Positions 7,959 to 15,091 of a stretch of DNA of 64,000 bases are shown in pieces. The notes below the pieces were generated by a model. That model was not told where the DNA came from, ran no database searches, and saw nothing but the letters and a program-made list of their open reading frames with translations. This stretch comes from an uncultured Flavobacteriales bacterium. Lineage in GTDB: Bacteria; Bacteroidota; Bacteroidia; Flavobacteriales_D; Sanyastnellaceae. Each line of letters begins with the position of its first letter. Positions within the stretch are counted from its first letter, which is position 1. The translations under genes and the position numbers were made by a program. The DNA is taken from positions 4,793-68,792 of the forward strand of contig CALJKR010000032.1 of assembly GCA_937974555.1 (NCBI GenBank), given 5' to 3'.

Positions 7959-8722
7959 ACCCAAAATATACCTTGCAAGACTGGCCCGCTTACCGAAATG
8001 ACATTGTCGACTTTTTGGATTTGGATAACCGAAGGAATCATGCACAAGCCATGTTTGAGGTGGACATTACCAAGCTCAATGAGCAGATAGCGCAGCGCAA
8101 AGAGCGCCTGCATACCGTGACTTTTCAATTGGCGCATTTGCTGTTTTGTTATGGGCGCTCGATTGCACAGCATCCCGAAATGCAAGCGCGGCTGTACAAG
8201 AAAAAGTTGTATTTATTTGAAGATGTGGATGTTTCCATGATCTTTGAGAAAACCACACCCACGGGAATAAAAGTGCCTGTTCCTTATATATTCCGTGGAA
8301 TTCAGAATAAGAGTTACGACGAGATATTGAAAGAATTGCAATGGGCCAATGAGGCAGAAATGCATGAAATCTATCAGGCCAAGAAATCAACATGGTTGCG
8401 TTCTTTGCCCAAATTTATGCGCATGTTTTTGATGCGCAGGGCTTTGGCTGATCCCCTCAAATGGAAAGCGAATTTGGGAACCGTGGCATTCACCACCCTG
8501 GGCATGACCATCCGCAATCGCCAAATGTATCCTGTACCCATAGGCCCATACAGCTGCATGTTGGCTGCTGGATCTTCATATCATCAAAAGGTTGAAGGGA
8601 AAACAGTTTCGAAGTGGTGTATCGTACTCAATTTTGATCACAACATCATGGATGGAGCACCAGCGGTTCGTTTTGGACGAACTTTTATGGCCATGGTAGA
8701 AAGAGGATTGGAAACAGAATGA
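7955..8722 (+). CDS. Freestanding 2-oxoacid dehydrogenase E2-like / CAT-superfamily acyltransferase domain protein
   Basis: A 255-residue protein without lipoyl or subunit-binding domains. The catalytic signature H-N-I-M-D-G in the segment NFDHNIMDGAPAVRF matches the H-x-x-x-D-G motif of the chloramphenicol acetyltransferase/E2 fold, in which His deprotonates an acyl-accepting thiol, alcohol or amine. The motif is intact, so acyl transfer from a CoA thioester is the reasonable guess, although a structural role cannot be excluded. There is no E1 or E3 gene around it, which argues against a dehydrogenase complex. It overlaps the P450 upstream and the hydroxylase-GH3 gene downstream by four bases each. 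Confidence 0.75.
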   Translation: MNPKYTLQDWPAYRNDIVDFLDLDNRRNHAQAMFEVDITKLNEQIAQRKERLHTVTFQLAHLLFCYGRSIAQHPEMQARLYKKKLYLFEDVDVSMIFEKTTPTGIKVPVPYIFRGIQNKSYDEILKELQWANEAEMHEIYQAKKSTWLRSLPKFMRMFLMRRALADPLKWKANLGTVAFTTLGMTIRNRQMYPVPIGPYSCMLAAGSSYHQKVEGKTVSKWCIVLNFDHNIMDGAPAVRFGRTFMAMVERGLETE

Positions 8723-8743
8723 GAAACGGAAACAGAATGAGAA
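8710..8743. repeat. 16-base direct repeat (18-base period) at the stop/start junction
   Basis: GGAAACAGAATGAGAA occurs at 8710-8725 and again at 8728-8743. The repeat spans the stop codon of the E2-like gene and the start of the fusion gene, creating two in-frame ATGs (8719 and 8737) in the same local context. Confidence 0.9.
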
Positions 8744-11316
8744 TGAGAGCGAGTTTGAACGAAGCAAGTGAATTTAAAACGTGGATACAATGGCTGATCT
8801 ATCCCTGGTTAATGGTTTCAGGGGTGGTTATGTATTTGTTTACCTTGAGCATGGGCAATACTTATTTGGAGTTGGCCACCACATTGCCCATGGTTTACAT
8901 CATGTTGGCTTGCTATTTTTTAGAGCGATACATTCCATACGATCCGGCATGGAAGCCCCTGGGACAGGATTGGAAAATGGATACAGCCCATCTATTGTTG
9001 TTTCAGACTATCATTCCCAAAGGATTTAAAGCGTTGGTTTTGGTTTTTGCATTGCGTTGGATCCCACAAGATTTTCAATTGATTCACGGTTTGTGGCCGC
9101 ACCAATGGGGATTGGTGCCTCAAGCGTTGCTGATGATGTTGATATCTGATTTCTTTCGATATTGGATACACCGTTGGTGTCACACAGTGCCCGTGCTGTG
9201 GCGATTGCATGCCGTACATCATGCTTTGAAAAAATTATATTGGCTGAATACCACGCGAGTACATCCTGTGGAGAAAATACTCCAATTGATTTTTGAGGTG
9301 GGACCTTTTATTTGTTTGGGTGTCGCCAAAGAGGTGATTGCTTTGCATTTGGTCTTGTATGGATTGAATGGGTTTTTGCGTCATTCCAATATTCACATGA
9401 AATTTGGTTGGTTGAACTACGTCATTAGTACCAATGAATTGCATCGATGGCACCATTCCAAACTGATCCATGAATCCAATGCCAATTACGGAAGTGATAC
9501 CATGTTGTGGGATGTACTTTTTGGAAGTTTTTTCTATCCCAAGAATCGCGAGGTACAGGAACTGGGAGTTTACAATTCGGCATATCCAGAAGATTTGTCT
9601 GGTCAGATGGTAGCTCCATTGATTGGTAATTTAGACAAAGAGGATCGATTGCCTTTTTCATGGGAGCATGGAGTGCTGAACCTCTTGTTGCGTTGGAAAA
9701 TGTCACGAAATAAAAAACGATTCAGCACCGAGTTGGATCGGGATACACGGGACATTCGTAATCAGCAAGAGGCATTGTTGTTGCAATTGATTGCAAAAAA
9801 TGCGAACACCCAATGGGGAAAGCAACACCATTTTAGCGAGATACATTCTTACGAGGATTACAAGCGGCAAGTACCGGTAAACACCTATGAGGAACTGCGC
9901 AGTTGGATTCTTGCACAGGCGGAGAGCGGCGTAGGAGGTCACTTGATGCATGACGCGATGGTGATGTTCAATCAAACCAGTGGCAGTACTGCCCAGCCCA
10001 AATGGATACCGGTCACGCAAGATACTTTGGATGGATTGCAATACACCCAGCAGTTGTCCACCTGGTTGCAATATGAATATGCTCCTGAGGCGTTTGAGGG
10101 ACATATCATGGGCATTGTTAGCCCAGCAATTGAAAACATGAGTCCATACGGACTTCCCATAGGCGCTGCCAGTGGTCACTTCTACAAGAACATGCCTCGA
10201 CTGGTGAAACGGAAATATGTACTGCCTCATTCCGTTTTTGAAGTAAAAGACTATTCTGTAAAATATTATTTGATCTTGCTTTTGGCCCTACAGCACAAGG
10301 ATATTACCTATTTGGGAAGTGCCAATCCTTCCACCTTTTTACAATTGAATCAGTTGTTGAATTTGCGAAAGGATGAATTGCTTCGCGATTTAAGAAAAGG
10401 AAAGCCCATGGGTGTTGCGGAGCAAATAGAGCCCAAATTATTCAATCGAATTTCCGAATTGTTGTCCCCTTCGCGACAACGATGTGCTGAATTGGAATCG
10501 ATTTTTTCTCAAGATGAGATTGAAATAAAGCAAGTGTGGCCGCATTTGCGCTTGCTTGTCACCTGGACTTGCGGCAGTTGTGGTATTGCACTTAAAGCCG
10601 CGTTAAAATTGATGCCTGAAAAAATCAAGGTGGCTGATTTGGGATATTTGAGCAGCGAGTTTAGAGGCAGTGTAGCCTATCAATTTGAAAACCAATCGGG
10701 GATTCCCACCTTTCAGTATCACTTTTTTGAATTTGTCGAAAAAGACAAATGGGAAAATGGACAAGCCGATTTCATCTTGTTGGATGAGTTGAAAGAAGGC
10801 CAGGATTATTATGTATTTGTGACGACAGCCTCAGGTTTATACCGTTACAACATGAATGATATTTTGCGGGTAACGGGATTTGTCAATCAGTGTCCTTTGA
10901 TCGTATTTCAACAAAAGGGAAATGGTGCATGTAACATTACGGGGGAAAAACTGTATGAGAGTCAAGTGGTGGATGCCTTTCAATCCATGAATTGGAACGC
11001 CATTTTTTATCAAGTGCTTGCTAATGTAGAAAATTCTAGATATGTGGGATTTATCGAGTGGCACAAGATTCCTACCCAAACCAAAGATGAGCTCGCTTTT
11101 ATTATGGACAATGCTTTGAGAGCGCGCAATGTGGAGTATGATGAAAAGCGAGCCAGCGGGCGACTAAAGTCATTTGAAATTCGCTATTTGCCTTCAGGAA
11201 CATTTGCCGATATCAAACGGCAAGCGGTGGATGCTGGACAGAAGGAAGGACAGTTTAAAATGGTCATGTTGCAATACATGGATCAATACAAATGGGATTT
11301 GAGCCATGCCGAATAG
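8719..11316 (+). CDS. Fusion of membrane fatty acid hydroxylase/sterol desaturase with GH3-family acyl-adenylating amidosynthetase
   Basis: An 865-residue protein of two unrelated enzymes. Residues about 20-300 form a membrane di-iron hydroxylase with hydrophobic helices and histidine clusters HRWCH (151-155), HAVHH (164-168), RHSNIH (221-226) and HRWHH (242-246). Residues about 320-865 form a GH3 domain with the nucleotide-binding loop FNQTSGSTAQPKW (417-429), then YLSSEF and the RYNMND segment of motif III. Plant GH3 enzymes adenylate carboxylic acids and join them to amino acids; free-standing bacterial GH3 proteins are mostly uncharacterised. The fusion suggests hydroxylation and amide formation on the same membrane-bound acyl substrate. 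Start 8719 overlaps the previous stop; 8737 or 8743 are alternatives because of the repeat there. Confidence 0.88.
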   Translation: MRNGNRMRMRASLNEASEFKTWIQWLIYPWLMVSGVVMYLFTLSMGNTYLELATTLPMVYIMLACYFLERYIPYDPAWKPLGQDWKMDTAHLLLFQTIIPKGFKALVLVFALRWIPQDFQLIHGLWPHQWGLVPQALLMMLISDFFRYWIHRWCHTVPVLWRLHAVHHALKKLYWLNTTRVHPVEKILQLIFEVGPFICLGVAKEVIALHLVLYGLNGFLRHSNIHMKFGWLNYVISTNELHRWHHSKLIHESNANYGSDTMLWDVLFGSFFYPKNREVQELGVYNSAYPEDLSGQMVAPLIGNLDKEDRLPFSWEHGVLNLLLRWKMSRNKKRFSTELDRDTRDIRNQQEALLLQLIAKNANTQWGKQHHFSEIHSYEDYKRQVPVNTYEELRSWILAQAESGVGGHLMHDAMVMFNQTSGSTAQPKWIPVTQDTLDGLQYTQQLSTWLQYEYAPEAFEGHIMGIVSPAIENMSPYGLPIGAASGHFYKNMPRLVKRKYVLPHSVFEVKDYSVKYYLILLLALQHKDITYLGSANPSTFLQLNQLLNLRKDELLRDLRKGKPMGVAEQIEPKLFNRISELLSPSRQRCAELESIFSQDEIEIKQVWPHLRLLVTWTCGSCGIALKAALKLMPEKIKVADLGYLSSEFRGSVAYQFENQSGIPTFQYHFFEFVEKDKWENGQADFILLDELKEGQDYYVFVTTASGLYRYNMNDILRVTGFVNQCPLIVFQQKGNGACNITGEKLYESQVVDAFQSMNWNAIFYQVLANVENSRYVGFIEWHKIPTQTKDELAFIMDNALRARNVEYDEKRASGRLKSFEIRYLPSGTFADIKRQAVDAGQKEGQFKMVMLQYMDQYKWDLSHAE

Positions 11317-12355
11317 ATTAAAACTGACCGCATCGACCTTGCACATTCCATTCAAGGTAGCCTTTAAACACAATACGGCAACGCGCAGTGAGACATCTAC
11401 TTTTTGGGTAAAAGCAATCCAGGACCAATGGGTTGGGGAGGGAGAAGGTTGTCCGCGGCCCTATGTGACTGGAGAAACGGAAGAAAGCTGCATGCAGTTT
11501 TTTAATCAATGGTCATCCGAATGGTTGGCCATGGGGCATCTTGAACAATTGAATCAATGGGCGGAAGCGCATGCATCGGAAATCGATCAGAACTTATCCG
11601 CATGGTGCGCAGTGGAAATGGCTTTTTTGGATTTATGGGCCCAGAAATCGGAGACCACGATTCCGCAATTGTTGGGATTTGCGCACGGTCAAGGGGAAGC
11701 CACCTATACCGCAGTTCTGGGTGACGCATCACCGCAATCGTGGTCGATGCTATGTGATTGGCATTTGAAAAATGAAATGAAGGATTTCAAACTCAAAGTC
11801 AATGGTAATCCAACCTTGGATAGTGAGCGAATGCAATATATTTTGGAGCGATGTCCCCAGGCTTTTATTCGTTGGGATGCCAACAACATGTGGACCAGCG
11901 CTGCGGAAGCCTTGAACTATCTGCTTCAGTTGCCTGAGGGATGGGTGGGGATTGAAGAGCCCTTGGCAGTTCCCAATTGGGATGAGTTGCATGTTTTAAC
12001 CAAAGCCATCCAAGGCAAAATAATACTCGATGAGCACGTGGTGAAGCTTGCCGATTTGGACAAGGTCCAGATCCCTGAACGCATGGTACTCAACCTGCGT
12101 GTTTCCAAGTGCGGCGGAATACAAAGAAGTATTGCTTTGGCTCAAGCGGCAATTGATAAAGGAATCCATGTGATAATCGGAGCGCAAGTAGGAGAGAGTA
12201 GTGCGCTGACCCGCGCAGGACTTATGGTGACCCATGCGTTGGGTGGTCGTGTTTTGGCACATGAGGGAGGTTATGGATTGAATCTTTTGGAAGAAGAATA
12301 TTTTCGAATCTCCTACCAATTTGGACCGGCCGGAAAGTTAAATTTTAAGTTTTAA
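11306..12355 (+). CDS. Enolase superfamily MR/MLE-type enzyme (dipeptide epimerase / N-acylamino acid racemase-like)
   Basis: A 349-residue protein with the complete muconate-lactonizing-enzyme subgroup active site: KxK (Lys162, Lys164), metal ligands Asp191, Glu217 or Glu218 and Asp242, and the second base Lys268 in VSKCGG. The N-terminal capping domain contains CPRPYVTGET, common in dipeptide epimerases and N-succinylamino acid racemases. The C-terminus lacks the aspartate-rich dipeptide-binding segment I would expect of an Ala-Glu epimerase, so specificity is open. It overlaps the GH3 fusion by 11 bases. Coupling to an amidosynthetase suggests it may epimerise an acyl-amino acid or peptide made by that enzyme. 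Confidence 0.85.
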   Translation: MPNRLKLTASTLHIPFKVAFKHNTATRSETSTFWVKAIQDQWVGEGEGCPRPYVTGETEESCMQFFNQWSSEWLAMGHLEQLNQWAEAHASEIDQNLSAWCAVEMAFLDLWAQKSETTIPQLLGFAHGQGEATYTAVLGDASPQSWSMLCDWHLKNEMKDFKLKVNGNPTLDSERMQYILERCPQAFIRWDANNMWTSAAEALNYLLQLPEGWVGIEEPLAVPNWDELHVLTKAIQGKIILDEHVVKLADLDKVQIPERMVLNLRVSKCGGIQRSIALAQAAIDKGIHVIIGAQVGESSALTRAGLMVTHALGGRVLAHEGGYGLNLLEEEYFRISYQFGPAGKLNFKF

Positions 12356-12415
12356 CAATCAAGTAGTCGTAAATTTAAGGGTTCAGGCGATTAGTATCGT
12401 CCAATAGAAAACCAA

Positions 12416-14083
12416 TTGATCATGAAGTTTATTTTATTTTTCGCAGGCTTATTTGTTACTCATTTATTAAGTGCTCAGCAATGGGGTGATTACACTTTGT
12501 ACAGTGTCCAAAATTCCAACGCAGCAGCGCTTTTGGATACCAATGGAACCACTTACCACAGCTGGACATTTGCAACGAACAAGAAGACAGGATATTCATC
12601 CTATATGTTGGAAGGAGGAAATATCATTCGCACCATTTCCAACCAGGGCAATTCTCTGAATGGAGGCGGAATGACAGGGGCTGTGCAGATCAGCGATTGG
12701 AACGGCAATGTGGTTTGGGATTATGTATATTCCAGTTCAACCTATTGTTTGCATCATGACATTTGTCCATTGCCCAATGGGAATGTTTTGATGATCTCTT
12801 ATGATGTTTATACAGCGGCTCAGATGACTGCAGCGGGAAGCAGCGTCAATCACAATATGTGGTTGGAGAAGATCATTGAGGTACAACCTACTGGATTAAA
12901 TACAGGAGATATAGTGTGGGAATGGAAGGTATTTGATCATTTGTGTCAAACCGTTAACCCAACAGGAGCCAATTATGTTACCTCGACGTTGGAGCATCCT
13001 GAATTATGGGATATCAATTTTCAGAATTCTGCGCAGACTTCGGATTGGATGCACATGAATGGCATTGATTACAACCCTGAATTGGATCAAATTACTTTTA
13101 GCTCACACAACTTGGATGAGATTTATGTGATTGATCACAGCACAACAACCGCAGAGGCGGCGACCCACGCGGGTGGAAATTCCGGCAAAGGGGGTGATAT
13201 TTTATATCGTTGGGGAAATCCTTCGGCCTATGGAGGTTTAGGGACGACCATTTTGAATGTGGTGCATGATGCACATTTTATTCCTGCAGGATGTCCCAAC
13301 GCAGGTCACTTGGTTGGTTTTAATAACAACGGCGTATCCAATCAAGTTTCTTGCATCGATGTTATTGATACACCGGACAATGGGTTTGGATTTGATCTTA
13401 CTCCGGGTTCCACGTTTTTGCCAGCATCCTATACTTATCGTCAAAATTGCAATGGCCATACCAACAACATGGGTAATTCAGAGCAATTTCCCAATGGCAA
13501 TATGATGATTTGCATCGCGCAGCAAGGATTGATTTATGAAACAGATGCCAGTGGTACGGTTCTTTGGAGCAAGACCATCAACGGCACGATACCGCAAGCC
13601 CACCGTTATACCGCATGTTTTATTGCAGGAACAACACCGGCCGCGCCTACGGTAACGGCCAATGGTTCTGAACTATCGGCTTCTGCGGGTGGAGGTTATC
13701 AATGGTATTTGAATGGAGCGCCTATCGCAGGGGCCAATGCCCAAACCTATACAGCTTTGGTGAGTGGAGATTATCAAGTGGCCATTGTCGAGGCGGGTGC
13801 CTGCAACTCAGATCTTTCGGATGTCGTCAATGTTGTGATGACCACGTTGGAAGAACAGTTTGAAAAATCCATGGTGTTGTATCCCAATCCATGTCAAGAT
13901 CAAGTGACCATCACAGGTAAAAAGGTAAAATCCATTGTGGTATTGGATGTTTTGGGGAATTGTATCAGCACTCAAACAGGAGGAAATACTGTGGACATGA
14001 AAAACATGACCGCAGGTGTTTACTTCATTCAGTGGGTGGATATGCAAGGAGCCGTGGGAGTAGAAAGAGTGATTAAAAAATAG
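12416..14083 (+). CDS. Secreted arylsulfotransferase-like beta-propeller with type IX sorting domain
   Basis: A 555-residue protein with a Sec signal peptide ending in LLSAQQ. The central domain (about 20-410) shows repeated Trp- and Asp-rich strands and the segment DWMHMNGIDYNPELDQITFSS, characteristic of the arylsulfotransferase (ASST) propeller family. A short Ig-like/linker section follows (about 420-470). The final 70 residues, starting LYPNPCQDQV and ending in a basic VIKK, form a type A T9SS sorting domain, so the protein is exported across the outer membrane. Whether it transfers sulfate is unknown; I could not confirm the catalytic His of true ASSTs. It is the first of three neighbouring T9SS cargo genes. 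Confidence 0.82.
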   Translation: MIMKFILFFAGLFVTHLLSAQQWGDYTLYSVQNSNAAALLDTNGTTYHSWTFATNKKTGYSSYMLEGGNIIRTISNQGNSLNGGGMTGAVQISDWNGNVVWDYVYSSSTYCLHHDICPLPNGNVLMISYDVYTAAQMTAAGSSVNHNMWLEKIIEVQPTGLNTGDIVWEWKVFDHLCQTVNPTGANYVTSTLEHPELWDINFQNSAQTSDWMHMNGIDYNPELDQITFSSHNLDEIYVIDHSTTTAEAATHAGGNSGKGGDILYRWGNPSAYGGLGTTILNVVHDAHFIPAGCPNAGHLVGFNNNGVSNQVSCIDVIDTPDNGFGFDLTPGSTFLPASYTYRQNCNGHTNNMGNSEQFPNGNMMICIAQQGLIYETDASGTVLWSKTINGTIPQAHRYTACFIAGTTPAAPTVTANGSELSASAGGGYQWYLNGAPIAGANAQTYTALVSGDYQVAIVEAGACNSDLSDVVNVVMTTLEEQFEKSMVLYPNPCQDQVTITGKKVKSIVVLDVLGNCISTQTGGNTVDMKNMTAGVYFIQWVDMQGAVGVERVIKK

Positions 14084-14086
14084 CAC

Positions 14087-15091
14087 ATGAAAAAATATTT
14101 GTTTGCAATGGTCTTGGGGTTGCTGTCCCTTTCGGCTTCAGCCAAAAAAGTGAGATTTTCAGTGGATATGGCAGACCAAACCATCAGTGCTTTGGGAGTG
14201 CATGTGATGGGCGACTTTCAGGACGAAGCTGGTTTTATCAATGGCGATTGGCAGCCCAATACGGTTTTGATGACGCCCAATGCGGATTCTACTATATTCT
14301 CTATCGTTGTGGAAATTCCAGCATTTAGAAAGTATGAGTATCGTTTTATCAATGGCGATCAATCGTATGAAACCGAATTTATTCCTGTTCCCTCGCGTGT
14401 GGGCTATGATTTTATCGATAACCGCTGGATTTACATTGATTCATTGGCGAATGATACAACCGATATCGGCGCTATTGTTTTTGGCGGCAACGCACCCAGG
14501 GGATTTAACTTGATGCGCTTTTTGGTTCAGATGCCTACCTCCATCGCGGTTGCTTCTGAAGGGGTGCATGTCATCGGAGATTTTCAAAATTGGGATTTAA
14601 CGCAAACGTATATGTACAGTTTTGTGCCGGATATCTATGAGGTAATTGCCTATGATACCCTGGGAAATCACCAATATCTATTTGTCAATGGGGAATCCAT
14701 GGAAGGACAGGAGTTGGGAATGGACAGTTGTTTTGTCAATCAATTGCGATCTATCCAATTGCAATCCGATTCCGTTTTACTTCCGGTATGTTTTGATCAA
14801 TGTGCCCAGACTTGCGCCAATCCTGTTGGGGTCAGTAACAATAATGACGAACTCTTTGGAAACATTTATCCCAATCCTTCGACAGGAGAATTTAATGCGA
14901 CATGGAGGGGCATGACTGGTGGAAAAATTTTAATCTGGAATGCGCAGGGGCAATTGAAGCACCAAGCGATGATTCAAGGAAATAGCTGGTTAGCTGATTT
15001 TTCAAATTTGGGAACAGGAGAGTATATTGTACAATTTCAAGATGCCCAAGGCAAGATCAAGCAGATTAAAAAATGGAGCGTGGTACGATGA
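14087..15091 (+). CDS. Secreted protein with two E-set/CBM-like repeats and type IX sorting domain
   Basis: A 334-residue protein with a signal peptide (LLSLSASAKK). Two related domains are visible: VHVMGDFQDEAGFINGDW near residue 40 and VHVIGDFQNWDLTQTY near residue 165, each followed by a Y-E/Q-Y-x-F-V/I-N-G strand. This GDFxxW...YxFxNG pattern resembles carbohydrate-binding E-set domains of the CBM48/AMPK-beta kind. The C-terminus starts IYPNPSTGEF and fits a T9SS type A sorting domain. The start lies three bases after the preceding stop and the end overlaps the CotH gene by ATGA, so the three are co-translated. Glycan binding is an inference. Confidence 0.75.
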   Translation: MKKYLFAMVLGLLSLSASAKKVRFSVDMADQTISALGVHVMGDFQDEAGFINGDWQPNTVLMTPNADSTIFSIVVEIPAFRKYEYRFINGDQSYETEFIPVPSRVGYDFIDNRWIYIDSLANDTTDIGAIVFGGNAPRGFNLMRFLVQMPTSIAVASEGVHVIGDFQNWDLTQTYMYSFVPDIYEVIAYDTLGNHQYLFVNGESMEGQELGMDSCFVNQLRSIQLQSDSVLLPVCFDQCAQTCANPVGVSNNNDELFGNIYPNPSTGEFNATWRGMTGGKILIWNAQGQLKHQAMIQGNSWLADFSNLGTGEYIVQFQDAQGKIKQIKKWSVVR

